Shown: positions 49,318-58,035, counted from the first letter of the stretch. The stretch is DNA of 64,000 bases from Thiohalocapsa sp. PB-PSB1 (GCA_016745215.1 CP050890.1:3224001-3288000); one strand, 5' to 3'. Made by a program: numbers and translations. The notes: generated by a model not told the origin, from the sequence alone.

Positions 49318-50238
49318 TCATGGCTCGGTGGTACCTGTGCGTCGATGAGAACACAGCAGACGGCGGAAGTCCGCCTGCAAGGGTTTGGCGAAAATCAGCT
49401 TGGGACTGGTCTGGTAGTGTTTACCCGGGCGCACCAAGCCTGTACCGGTGGTCCGGCCCAACAGCGTCCAACCGGCCGCCCGGTAACAGGTGCCGCGGAA
49501 ACGGGTCGGATCGACGAAGGTCTCCATCAGCACCGGGCGATAGCCCCAGCGTGACTGCCAGTCCTCGCCCACCTGCCGGGCCAGCTGTGCGAGCACATGG
49601 CTGGCCAGATTCGCCACCGTGACCTCGGGGAAAATCAGATAGCGGCTGTTGTTGAGCACCCAGGGCAGGTTCGCCAGCCGTTGGCGATCGTTCCAGCCGA
49701 TCCATTGATCACGCGCGCCGAGCGCTTTGGCCGCGCCGCCGAGCAGGATGCAGCCTAGCTGATACTCCCCGGACTCGATGAAGTAGCGCGCCCAATAGCC
49801 GAACGGCTTCTTGTAGCCCAACGGATGGTAGCGCTCGACCTGCGCGTTCCAGCGGTGCTCCTCCTCGGTGTCGCTGATCAAGCGCAGGCGCACCGCATCG
49901 AGCTCCGCAAGGGATCGCACCAACGGCGCCGGTGGCTTGGTTCGGGTGCGCGCGGGTTGCGCGGCGCAGGAGCGGCGGCCAGGATGGCGTTTGTCTTCAC
50001 GCAACGCGGGCAGGTGCAGTTCCCCGGCCGCCTCCAGGCGGGTAAGCAGCTTGGCGCAGGCATCAAACTTCGGCCGACCCGCCGGCGTCAGCCAATCGAG
50101 GTGCTCGCACAGCGTGCAGGTCAGCTCCGTACGCGATAACCCGGGAAACCGTTTGACGAAGGTGCGGATGTAGGCGACGTCATCGGCAGCGATCTCTCGA
50201 TCCCCCTGCCACCACGTCGCGTGGTCTTGGCGTTGCAT
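49318..50238 (-). CDS. DUF4338 / DruA-like protein, transposon-associated
   Basis: The protein has 306 residues. Residues about 20-80 form a small N-terminal domain (FPGLSRTELTCTLCEHLDWL). The DUF4338 core has ERYHPLGYKKPFGYWARYFI, LGCILLGGAAKALGARDQWI, LANLPWVLNNSRYLIFPEV, and the C-terminal WGYRPVLMETFVDPTRFRGT and CYRAAGWTLLGRTTG. The family includes DruA of the Druantia phage-defence system, but no druB-E genes are present. The gene is followed by a DDE transposase in the same direction. An IS-linked role is more likely. A remnant of a second copy is at 35561. Confidence 0.82.
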   Translation of the reverse strand: MQRQDHATWWQGDREIAADDVAYIRTFVKRFPGLSRTELTCTLCEHLDWLTPAGRPKFDACAKLLTRLEAAGELHLPALREDKRHPGRRSCAAQPARTRTKPPAPLVRSLAELDAVRLRLISDTEEEHRWNAQVERYHPLGYKKPFGYWARYFIESGEYQLGCILLGGAAKALGARDQWIGWNDRQRLANLPWVLNNSRYLIFPEVTVANLASHVLAQLARQVGEDWQSRWGYRPVLMETFVDPTRFRGTCYRAAGWTLLGRTTGTGLVRPGKHYQTSPKLIFAKPLQADFRRLLCSHRRTGTTEP

Positions 50239-50266
50239 GCGGCGTCAATCAATTCTGCGCAATAAT

Positions 50267-50482
50267 TCACGCTCGATTCTCCCACCGCGCGCGCGCTGTG
50301 TCTACCTCCTTTTGCGACAAACTTTTTTCCGCTCTTCCCGCAAGCCATGCTGGCACTGCATTCTGGAGGTCATGCGTCAGCGCTGCCCGTTCCAGCTCCA
50401 CGCGCCAGCCGCTGCCGGCAAACAGGTCGGTGAGCCCGATGCCGAACAACCGGTGCCATTGGCGCCGCCGGTTTTCGCTCAT
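50267..50482 (-). pseudogene. N-terminal remnant of an uncharacterised protein
   Basis: The start MSENRRRQWHRLFGIGLTDL followed by GSGWRVELE resembles the N-terminus of a common hypothetical family (HxLFGxxLTDLFxxxxWRVELE). The continuation is unlike it and the frame ends after 71 codons, just before the DUF4338 gene. It is probably truncated by arrival of the transposon. Confidence 0.4.
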
Positions 50483-50755
50483 TGGACAGGTCTCCCGTGC
50501 AGGCGTTGGCAGTCAACGCTAGCCAAGCCCTGGCGCCGCCGTCAAGTCCTTCGCGGATGCTGCACTGCCGTTTTCCTAAGGATCAGGAGAACATTCGTGG
50601 TGCGTCTCGATTTCTCCCGCGTCAAGTTATTGTTTTTATTTTGTTATTTTCTTGTCAGGGAATTGCTGAGGTCTTGACTGATTTTCCTGTTCGAGAAACA
50701 CGTAACTCATTGACTGAATTGATTTAAACGCCAATTCAGGATTTCACGCGGGTGG

Positions 50756-52426
50756 CTACATCGCGATCTGCAAAAGACCCAGTATCTCTTCCTGCTCTGG
50801 TGTCAGCATGCTGTTCTGATCGAACTCCACACCATTGACCGCGACTCTGTTACGGGTGATCTGAGCTAAACACTCGATCACACCATGGAAGGTCCAACGC
50901 CTTTCCGAACCCTGCCCATCCGCTGCGAACAATGGTGCCAGGCGCTGTTCCATATGCCATTGCAGGTAATACGACAGCATGCAGAGAAAGACATGGCTAC
51001 GGATGCGTTCATCCGTCTTATGGTAAACAGGGCGGATCTCCAATTGTACGGTCTTGAGACTGCGAAAGGCGCGCTCGACAAACGTCAAACTCTTGTACGC
51101 GTTGACAACCTCAAGGGTATTCATCGCGTCCTGGTCGACATCGCTGGCGATAATGTAACAGCCGTCGAATTGTTGTTCCTCGGCCACCTTGTCCATATCG
51201 ATTGACCAGACCAATCGATGCTGAGAGGATTTCGCACGGTCGGGGTCAGCATCAATCGACCATTGGATGAACTTGCCCACCTTATATTTCGCCAGGATCT
51301 TTCCGACACGTGCGCCGAGGGTCTCAACAGTTGCTGCGCGTTTGTAGGCTGCGATATCGGCTAAGGCGTCCGTGGTTAATTTCAGAAGACGTTTACGCGT
51401 GTCGTGCTCGTTGTGCGCGGTCTGTGGGTTGCGACAGAGACAGTAACGTCGCATCGGCTCTGCGGGGTCAGTCACCTCACAGATACTGCGCTCATCGAAT
51501 AGGTCCATGGCAATGACTTGTTTGTTGAGCAAGTTTCTCATCTCACCATGCGTCAAGGCGCTGATCGTCTGCAAGTCTTTCTCGTCCTTGAGAGATGCGA
51601 TGTTACTGTGCGTCAGCATTCCACGATCGCCGACAAAGACGATCTTCTCGATACCATAGTCAACTTTGATTTCATGCACTTTGTCGATCACCGTGGTCTC
51701 ATCTTTGGTATTGCCCGCAAAGACTTCCACGCCAACCGGACAGCCCTGCGCTGTACAGATGAGCCCGACCACGATTTGCTCGTGCCCCTTTTTGCCATCA
51801 CGATTGTAACCAAACCTCACCAGCTCGCTGTCCTTGTATTCGCCTTCGAAATAGATACTGGTGATATCGTAGAGCACCAGATGGCCGTCTTTGAGATGAC
51901 GGCGCGTCAGATTCCTTTGAATCGCTTTCTGACGTTGCAGCAGTCGATCCATCGGCTCATAGCAATGGGTATCGACATCGGGCGGCTCGGCGATGCCGCA
52001 GAGCTCCCATAGGCAGGTATTGGGATGGTGGTTGCACAAGGCGAGCTTGCTTCCGGCATGGATCAGACGACCAACGATCATTGCTAAGGCGCCATTTACC
52101 CAAGGCTCTGGATGCGAATAGAGCACCCGATGCAACCCCAGTTGTCTGGCGATGGTCAGGATCGCATAACTGGCACCGTATTCCTTGCTGTTGAGGATAT
52201 GGAACGCCTGCGGGTCATCGATGGGGACAACTTGCTCGCGGAAGGCGAGCTGGAGGAGCTTGAGTTGCTCCAGTGAGCAGCCAGTGATGCGTCCGTGCTG
52301 GGTATGGCGCATTTTGCCGTTCTCGCGAAACGTGGTGCGCACGATCCCAACTGGACTCTTGCGAGAGGTCTGGATCTCAAGGTGCAAATTGCCATGTGCT
52401 GTATGCATGGCTAAATAATAGCTCAA
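50756..52426 (-). CDS. IS1634-family transposase
   Basis: This full-length 556-residue DDE transposase has characteristic blocks GHLVLYDITSIYFEGEYKD (first D), FGYNRDGKKGHEQIVVGLIC, IEKIVFVGDRGMLTHSNI (second D) and YKSLTFVERAFRSLKTVQLE (E region), then RSHVFLCMLSYYLQWHME. This matches the IS1634 group of the IS4 superfamily. The gene appears intact. I could not define clean terminal inverted repeats by eye. Confidence 0.88.
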   Translation of the reverse strand: MSYYLAMHTAHGNLHLEIQTSRKSPVGIVRTTFRENGKMRHTQHGRITGCSLEQLKLLQLAFREQVVPIDDPQAFHILNSKEYGASYAILTIARQLGLHRVLYSHPEPWVNGALAMIVGRLIHAGSKLALCNHHPNTCLWELCGIAEPPDVDTHCYEPMDRLLQRQKAIQRNLTRRHLKDGHLVLYDITSIYFEGEYKDSELVRFGYNRDGKKGHEQIVVGLICTAQGCPVGVEVFAGNTKDETTVIDKVHEIKVDYGIEKIVFVGDRGMLTHSNIASLKDEKDLQTISALTHGEMRNLLNKQVIAMDLFDERSICEVTDPAEPMRRYCLCRNPQTAHNEHDTRKRLLKLTTDALADIAAYKRAATVETLGARVGKILAKYKVGKFIQWSIDADPDRAKSSQHRLVWSIDMDKVAEEQQFDGCYIIASDVDQDAMNTLEVVNAYKSLTFVERAFRSLKTVQLEIRPVYHKTDERIRSHVFLCMLSYYLQWHMEQRLAPLFAADGQGSERRWTFHGVIECLAQITRNRVAVNGVEFDQNSMLTPEQEEILGLLQIAM

Positions 52427-52772
52427 ATAAACGATAAATCAAGTGCAAAATAATTGCATTTGCATGGCTACAAAATGAAAAAAGTCAGGAGCAAGAAAGC
52501 GAGCAATCACGCGGGCTAGAGGCGAAAATCGGTCGATTTTGAGCCGGAAGATCGGTCTTGACATGCTTGTCCAGGCTAAGCCGCCATAAGAATATGGGTG
52601 GAGCAAGCAGTGCCTCCATCCTTGGAGGCGATTGTTTAAGGGGGCAGTCGATGAAGCCCTAGTTAGGGCACTGGAGGGCGGAGCTGTTGAGAAAGCTCCG
52701 CGCGGCATGGGCATTGAAGTGCAAGCTGGACGTTACATTAGCGGTCATGTTTTGTCTGGCTTGGCGTATGCG
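52427..52772. other. Non-coding, probable IS end and flank
   Basis: AT-rich sequence directly upstream of the IS1634 gene (TAAATAATAGCTCAAATAAA), presumably its promoter and terminus. It is followed by about 240 bp in which I see no gene. Confidence 0.4.
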
Positions 52773-53093
52773 TTAATCAATCGGTTGCTGAAACAAAAAC
52801 TCATGAATTCTCGAGCGATAAAGGTTTCCGTCCTTATCTTGCCATAGGGGACGGTTCCCCTCTTTTAGCTCAGCATGAGTCGCCGCCGCAAACCGGAATA
52901 GATTACGCACAAATTCAGAGCGCGTGTGAGATCCAGTAGTCTTTACCATCTCATCGACGATGGCGAGGGTTTCCGGGCTTAGTTTGACGATCAAGCTTTC
53001 CATTGCTTTCGTCTTTTTCACGGCTTTCTTAGTTGCCTGACGATGCTGCGTGGGTTGCAGACCGTTAGTTACAACAAAAGAGGCAGAGGGCAT
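52773..53093 (-). CDS. Ribbon-helix-helix protein
   Basis: The protein has 106 residues. A lysine-rich N-terminal arm (HRQATKKAVKKTKAM) precedes an RHH/CopG-like domain: ESLIVKLSPETLAIVDEMVK, then GSHTRSEFVRNLFRFAA. A charged C-terminal tail follows. The ATG at 53093 has a GAGG site; a second possible start is at the Met before ESLIV. It is a likely DNA-binding regulator or antitoxin-like protein. A small membrane-protein gene lies 36 bp upstream on the same strand, so both are probably co-transcribed. No toxin partner is recognised. Confidence 0.7.
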   Translation of the reverse strand: MPSASFVVTNGLQPTQHRQATKKAVKKTKAMESLIVKLSPETLAIVDEMVKTTGSHTRSEFVRNLFRFAAATHAELKEGNRPLWQDKDGNLYRSRIHEFLFQQPID

Positions 53094-53129
53094 TGTTAGA
53101 CCTCATCAATTTCGTCATGGGCGCTTTGC

Positions 53130-53456
53130 CTAATCTTGGTCAAAATTTTTGACCTCTCGCTGCCGCCGTTTGAAATAGTAGGCGTATACCACAGATACCA
53201 ACATCAAACAGGCTAGAGCGACCTCTGTGCTCTCAAGGAGCACGGCAACGACAACACCTAAGATCATGTAAATAGGTAGAAACGCTACCAGCAGGTAACG
53301 GGCGCGTTCCTGGAGCAATTCTTTCGCTGTGTAGACTTTGTAAACCTTTATCTCTTCATATGAACGAACCTCTTTTTTGGGCAGCCCATCGTATTTGAGG
53401 GATTGGTTCGAGTTGGATATCGTTCGACGCGGGTTGCTCAAGGACACGCTTAGCAC
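53130..53456 (-). CDS. Small two-helix membrane protein
   Basis: This 108-residue protein has an N-terminal hydrophilic stretch (RTISNSNQSLKYDGLPKKEV, VYKVYTAKELLQERAR) followed by two adjacent membrane helices (YLLVAFLPIYMILGVVVAVL and VALACLMLVSVVYAYYF) and a basic end (KRRQREVKNF). No family recognised. It pairs with the downstream RHH protein. Membrane protein plus RHH could be a regulatory or toxin-like pair, but that is only a suggestion. Confidence 0.55.
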   Translation of the reverse strand: MLSVSLSNPRRTISNSNQSLKYDGLPKKEVRSYEEIKVYKVYTAKELLQERARYLLVAFLPIYMILGVVVAVLLESTEVALACLMLVSVVYAYYFKRRQREVKNFDQD

Positions 53457-53527
53457 CTCATTAAAGCAACGCTCATCTCACGCCATTCTCTTCCCAGTAA
53501 GTAATCAGCGCAGTGGATCGGACGTGA

Positions 53528-54073
53528 TCAGAACGTTATAGGGGGTGTCGTCCACTGGGAAGATTGTCCACTGCGCCTCAAAAAAGTCTTGGATCGCCGA
53601 CGAGAGCATCCCCTACCATGACCGGCGTCCGCGTTCGCAATAGCTTGCGCGGCATACGCAAGAGCTCCTCCGTTAAGCGGATTGATGCTGCGAGCATGAA
53701 AGGTCAGGGTGGACAGATCGCCGCCGAGGTCATCCCAGCCGTGACCGGGTTCCGTGTCCGCAAGGACCTCTGCGGCACCTCCGTTGGCCGCATCGCTGCT
53801 GACGGGTATGGTAGGCACATCGCTGATGAGGTCATCCGAGCAGTAACGGGGGTTGGTGACCACAAGGCTTTGTGCGGCAGTTCCGTTGGCCGTATTGATG
53901 CTGCGAGCACGAAAGGTCAGGGTGGACAGATCGCCGCCGAGGTCATCCCAGCCGTGATCGGGTTCCGTGTCCGTAAGAACCCCTGCGGCACCTCCGTTGG
54001 CCGCATCGCTGCTCAAAGCTTCAAAGATCAAGAAGGCGGAAATAGCAAGAGGTGTTCGAGAGTGTTCTCGCAT
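53528..54073 (-). CDS. Exported-looking protein with internal repeats, function unknown
   Basis: The protein has 181 residues. An AGGAG site at ideal spacing before the ATG at 54073 and an AT-rich upstream region support a real gene. The N-terminus (MREHSRTPLAISAFLIFEAL) looks like a signal sequence. The body contains two copies of a block of about 40 residues (SDAANGGAA..., DTEPDHGWDDLGGDLSTLTF, ARSIN), encoded by 120-bp direct repeats 213 bp apart. The end is Arg-rich (GRGCSRRRSKTFLRRSG). I know no family. The opposite strand is also open over the same region because of the repeats, so strand choice rests on the ribosome site. Confidence 0.5.
   Translation of the reverse strand: MREHSRTPLAISAFLIFEALSSDAANGGAAGVLTDTEPDHGWDDLGGDLSTLTFRARSINTANGTAAQSLVVTNPRYCSDDLISDVPTIPVSSDAANGGAAEVLADTEPGHGWDDLGGDLSTLTFHARSINPLNGGALAYAAQAIANADAGHGRGCSRRRSKTFLRRSGQSSQWTTPPITF
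53681..54013. repeat. Two 120-bp direct repeats, 213-bp period
   Basis: 53681-53800 and 53894-54013 are the same sequence with only a handful of changes (for example GCATGAAAGG against GCACGAAAGG). Between them a third, more diverged partial unit is visible (GATGAGGTCATCCGAGCAGT, about 53824-53843, against GCCGAGGTCATCCCAGCCGT). Confidence 0.85.
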
Positions 54074-54272
54074 TTTAGTCTCCTATGTTTTAGCAGAACA
54101 AGCCAGCCAGAAGTTAGCCGGCACTAGAAAATATACATTTTTGATATAAAAAATCAACCTAAATTTCTTTAGATTGCGTCTTGGTTAACTTAAGTTGACT
54201 TAGCTCAAGTAGTATTTTCGGCGACAAAAAATTTGTAAAATATTGAATAAAAAGGGTATTTTTCGGGTGCTG

Positions 54273-55043
54273 CCTACCGCGTCAGACAACGGTTACCGTC
54301 TGTAACCTCCTGATCTAGCTCTCCCTTCCACCCCTCCCTCAGTCCATACTCCATCATTTTTCCGGTCATTTTGCGACTGAATCCCGGCTTTTTGGGTGCT
54401 CGGAGGCGGTATTGCTGCCTGAAACTGTTATAGTAAAGATCATGTGGCAAGACATTAGTCTTTACTACGACATGGTGAGCTATGGCCCAGCCCCGATCCG
54501 CGGAGACCTTGCTTGATTTGTTTGCCTCAGAGACGGTGGTGGATCTGCCCCGCATCCAGCTGGCGCTCGGTGGTGCCTCGTCAATGACCGCCTTCCGTTA
54601 CCTGCGACAGATTCCCTACCGGCGCAGCTACAATCACAACGGTCGTTACTATTGTCTGTATGAGCCTTCGCGATACGACCGACTCGGATTATGGAGTGTG
54701 GGCGATGTTCACTTCTCGGTAGATGGCAGCCTGGCGAAGACGGTTCGGCGTCTGGTTCACGAGATGGAGGCTGGGGCCACTCACCGGGAGCTGCAGGATC
54801 GGGTCCGGGTACGGGTCCATAACACGCTGCTGACACTGCTGCGCCGGGGTGAAATTGAGCGGGAGCGTCTGGCGCAACTGTACGTGTATCTGCATTCGGA
54901 CGCAGATCAACAGACCACTCCCCTGTGCAGAAGCAATCGAGATTCCAGGCTGCAGCATCGTATTCGCGTACTGCTCAAGGGTGAACAAACGGTCATTTCA
55001 GGGACTGACGGCCAGGAATCCAACCGTTGTCTGACGCGGTAGG
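54273..55043. mobile_element. 771-bp IS-like element with 22-bp inverted repeats and one gene
   Basis: CCTACCGCGTCAGACAACGG (plus TT) at 54273-54294 occurs as an exact inverse at 55022-55043. The hexamer GTGCTG lies directly outside both ends (54267-54272 and 55044-55049), a likely target duplication. The only good gene inside is the 186-codon ORF at 54482, whose last codons run into the right repeat. No DDE, HUH or serine recombinase motif is visible, so the element is either non-autonomous (internally deleted) or uses an unrecognised enzyme. Confidence 0.85.
54482..55042 (+). CDS. HTH-like protein carried by the 771-bp element
   Basis: The protein has 186 residues. The N-terminal half looks like a winged-helix domain: SAETLLDLFASETVVDLPRI, LGGASSMTAFRYLRQIPYRR, then SYNHNGRYYCLYEPSRYDRL and GLWSVGDVHFSVDGSLAKTV. 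The second half is helical (LVHEMEAGATHRELQDRV). The last ~45 residues (from about DADQQTTPLC) look unlike a natural ending and finish in the inverted repeat (SNRCLTR), as if the 3' part had been fused to the element end by deletion. I recall similar proteins as small regulators next to transposase genes but cannot name the family. Confidence 0.6.
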   Translation: MAQPRSAETLLDLFASETVVDLPRIQLALGGASSMTAFRYLRQIPYRRSYNHNGRYYCLYEPSRYDRLGLWSVGDVHFSVDGSLAKTVRRLVHEMEAGATHRELQDRVRVRVHNTLLTLLRRGEIERERLAQLYVYLHSDADQQTTPLCRSNRDSRLQHRIRVLLKGEQTVISGTDGQESNRCLTR

Positions 55044-55533
55044 GTGCTGCAGCCACGCCCTGCCGCGCTGATTGACCTAGTTCGATTAGCCTCAGATCCT
55101 GCCTTCTCAACCCGCGACGCCAGTTGCGTTGCCGCAATTTGCTATAGACCTTCAGAAAATGTTTCTGGTAAGCACGAAGCTGAGTCTTTGTATGCATGCA
55201 CGACTGGAAGAAATCAGTTTGTCGCCCTACTGTCACATGGGTTCTGATGCGACAGGAGCGAAAAGACATGTTGAGTTTCCATCTTGGGTTGTCGAACGAG
55301 AAACGTGCCGAACTGGAAGTTGAGCTGGAGAGAGCAAGGCAGGCCGGGGATCTGGCGCGAGTGAACCGCGTGCTGTCGATCTTGTTGTTCGCCGATGGCT
55401 TTTTTGCCAGTGAGATTGCGCAGGTTCTGCGGGTCTCCAGCGAAGCCGTACGTGCGTGGTTCAAACGCTATGTGATAGACGGCGTGCGCGGATTGCACTC
55501 GAAGAAATCGCCAGGGCGTCCGCCGAAGCTAAG

Positions 55534-56907
55534 GAACGGAAATTAGATAACTTGTGCAGCTCATCAGAAGGGAGAAGGTATAGTATCATTTTAGCCTCTG
55601 CAACCAAGCCAAACTTTTGGAGACCTAAATGGAGCGTTATTCCCCCCAAGTAGAGGAATCGATGCGTCGTTTCTATATGGGCCTGAATGAGAAAGATCGC
55701 CGTCTGTATGCAGGCTTAGAAGCCTTGAAGTATGGTCGCGGTGGTCGCGTGTATATTGCGGAGGTACTGGGTTGCAGCCGAAACACCGTAAGCAAAGGCG
55801 CGCGCGAGATGAGCGGTTTATCTGAGCACGAGGTACACGAGCAGCTTCGCGGGGACAAAGTCGGGACCAAGCCCCGGGTGCGCAAACCTGGTGGTGGTCG
55901 TCGCCCCTATGAGCAGACGTGGGGGCCATCGTTGGACGAGAAGTTCCTGGCGGTTCTACGCCATCATACCGCGGGCGATCCGATGGATGAAAAGGTCCGC
56001 TGGACGAACCTCACCCTGGGTGAGATTGTCGCGGCATTGCGAGAAGATCATCAGATCCAGATCAGCCAATGGGTCGTGCGCAAGCTGTTAAAAAAACATG
56101 GCTACCGTCGCCGCAAAGCGCAGAAGAAAACGACCATGAAGGACGAGATCAAACACCGCGATGCCCAATTTGAGAAGATCACGCAACTCAAAGCCGCCTA
56201 TCAGGCCGCGGGCAATCCGATCGTCAGCATGGATACCAAGAAGAAAGAAAATCTTGGCAATTTTTACCGTGACGGGCAGTTGTATACCTTAGAAGCCCTG
56301 CACACCTACGACCATGATTTCAACAGCTTTGCTGAAGGGGTCATCATTCCGCATAGCTTCTATGACATCAAGCATAATGTCGGCTACATCCAACTCGGGA
56401 ATAGCCACGATACCAGTGAATTTGCCTGCGACAGTTTTCGGCATTGGTGGTATAACCACGGTCGCCTACACTATCCCAGCGCTACCTCCATCCTGGTGCT
56501 GTGCGATGGGGGCGGGAGTAACAGTTCCCGTCACTACCTCTTTAAACAGGACTTGCAGAGCCTCGCCGATGAGCTTGGGATCGAAATTCGCATTGCTCAT
56601 TATCCGCCCTACTGTTCTAAGTACAATCCCATCGAACACCGTCTCTTTCCCCATGTGACCCGTGCCTGCCAAGGCGTGATTTTCACCAGTACCGAGTTGG
56701 TCAAGGAACTCATGGAAAACACCCACACTTCAACTGGACTCAAGGCGTTCGTTCATGTCATCGATAAGGTCTATGAAACGGGGCGAAAAGTGGCGGCAGA
56801 TTTCAAGCAAAACATGCGCATCCTCTTTGATACGTTTTTGCCAGCATGGAATTATCGCGCCGTTCCTGCTGCTTCTCAGGAGTGCACAAGTTAATAAATT
56901 TCTATTC
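55534..56907 (+). mobile_element. ISAzo13-family insertion sequence
   Basis: The element is 1374 bp, flanked by CTAAG (55529-55533 and 56908-56912). Its ends GAACGGAAATTAGATAAC... and, inverted, GAATAGAAATTTATTAAC... agree at 20 of 25 positions, including the perfect TAACTTGTGCA block. It is inserted in an IS630 transposase gene. It encodes one transposase. Confidence 0.88.
55629..56894 (+). CDS. ISAzo13-family transposase
   Basis: This 421-residue full-length protein has an N-terminal HTH (LGCSRNTVSKGAREM) and linker RVRKPGGGRRPYEQTWGPSL. Family blocks follow: WTNLTLGEIVAALREDHQIQ, VVRKLLKKHGYRRRKAQKK, NPIVSMDTKKKENLGNFYRD (first D), TSILVLCDGGGSNSSRHYLF (second D) and YPPYCSKYNPIEHRLFPHVT (E). 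It appears intact and is probably active or recently active given the clean insertion. Confidence 0.9.
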   Translation: MERYSPQVEESMRRFYMGLNEKDRRLYAGLEALKYGRGGRVYIAEVLGCSRNTVSKGAREMSGLSEHEVHEQLRGDKVGTKPRVRKPGGGRRPYEQTWGPSLDEKFLAVLRHHTAGDPMDEKVRWTNLTLGEIVAALREDHQIQISQWVVRKLLKKHGYRRRKAQKKTTMKDEIKHRDAQFEKITQLKAAYQAAGNPIVSMDTKKKENLGNFYRDGQLYTLEALHTYDHDFNSFAEGVIIPHSFYDIKHNVGYIQLGNSHDTSEFACDSFRHWWYNHGRLHYPSATSILVLCDGGGSNSSRHYLFKQDLQSLADELGIEIRIAHYPPYCSKYNPIEHRLFPHVTRACQGVIFTSTELVKELMENTHTSTGLKAFVHVIDKVYETGRKVAADFKQNMRILFDTFLPAWNYRAVPAASQECTS

Positions 56908-57754
56908 CTAAGCAAGACCCAGCGCCTGGAGTTGGCCAAACTCATTGATGAGGGGCCGGCCAAAGCCGGTTTCAACGGCAATTGTTGGCGCAGCCCAATG
57001 ATCCAACAGCTTATCCAGGAGCGCTTCGGTGTGTTTTACAACGTGCGCTACATCAGCGAATTGCTCAAGTCCATGGACTACTCCTACCAGAAAGCGCGGT
57101 TCGTCTCCGATCACCTGGACAGCGAGAAACGTATGCAGTGGCTGAATTGCACATGGCCGACGATCTTGCGGCTTGCGCAGCGCAAGAACGCCTACTTGCT
57201 GTTCGGCGATGAGGCCTCCTTCCCGCAATGGGGAAGCCTTAGCTACACGTGGGCGAAAAAGGGTCAACAGCCGGTCATTGAGACTTCCGGCAAGCGCAAA
57301 GGCTACAAGGTGTTTGGCCTGATCGATTATTTCACTGGCCGCTTCTTCTTTAAGTGCCAGGAAGAGCGTCTCAACTCGGAAACCTATGTCGCCTACCTCA
57401 AAGAGGTGCTCAGCAAGACGCGTAAGCACATCGTGCTTGTCCAGGATGGTGCCCGGTACCACACCAGCGCTCAGACGAAGGCGTTTTTCGAGGAGCACAA
57501 GCAACGCCTGACCGTCTTCAATCTACCCTCTTACTCGCCTGACTACAACCCCATTGAGAAGCTCTGGAAGAAAGTCAAAGAGAACGGAACCCATCTGCAT
57601 TACTTCCCCACCTTCGAATCGCTGAAGGAGAAAGTACAGGAGACGATGTCGTGCTTCGAGAGTGCCAAGAAAGAGGTGCTTTCCCTCTTTGAGATGTACC
57701 GTGCGCTGGCTTAAGGTACGGATTCAATTACCAAAATATTTTTCTGAAAAACTA

Positions 57755-58035
57755 TAGCTCGCGCAGAGACGCAGAGACGCAAAGGAAGAAAGAGGGCGAT
57801 TAGCGCCATGCCTCAGCTCGCTCAACGGGCCTGTGGGAGCGGCCTCTGGCCGCGATGCGCACGCACAGGTTTCTCCGGCGCAGATCGCGGCCAGAGGCCG
57901 CTCCCACGACCGGGGACTTTCGCTGACTACTGCGGCTGAGCCTTGGCGCTTCGCCAGAAAGAGCGTTGCTCGATGCTCCAAGTGCACTTCTCTTCTTCTT
58001 TGCGCCTTTGCGTCTCTGCGCGAGACATCTTCTTG
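57755..58035. repeat. Nested inverted repeats with a REP pair (BIME-like)
   Basis: Outer arms GCGCAGAGACGCAGAGACGC (about 57762) and, inverted, GCGTCTCTGCGCGAG (about 58009) belong to the dispersed CAGAGACGCAG family. Inner arms GTGGGAGCGGCCTCTGGCCG (57833-57856 including CGAT) and its exact inverse (57884-57907) are the classical REP type. The two REPs face each other around a 27-bp spacer. Confidence 0.8.

Larger units (their letters stand above)
55268..57714 (+). pseudogene. IS630-family transposase split by an ISAzo13-family element
   Basis: The N-terminal part starts at the ATG 55268 after a GGAGCG site and reads LSFHLGLSNEKRAELEVELE, LFADGFFASEIAQVLRVSSE, and SKKSPGRPPKL. The rest resumes at 56908 with SKTQRLELAKLIDEGPAKAG and carries the Tc1/mariner-type DDE core: YLLFGDEASFPQWGSLSYTW, IVLVQDGARYHTSAQT, NLPSYSPDYNPIEKLWKKVK. 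Removing the inserted 1374 bp and one CTAAG restores one frame (PPKLSKTQRLEL). The gene was intact when hit. Confidence 0.88.

Noticed and set aside
49318..50238. Druantia phage-defence system because of the DruA-like protein
   Set aside because: None of druB to druE is present, and the neighbour is a transposase, so a defence call is not supported.
53564..54127. Plus-strand ORF over the 120-bp repeats
   Set aside because: It has no ribosome site or signal features, whereas the minus-strand frame has an ideal AGGAG before its ATG; open on both strands because of repeat composition.
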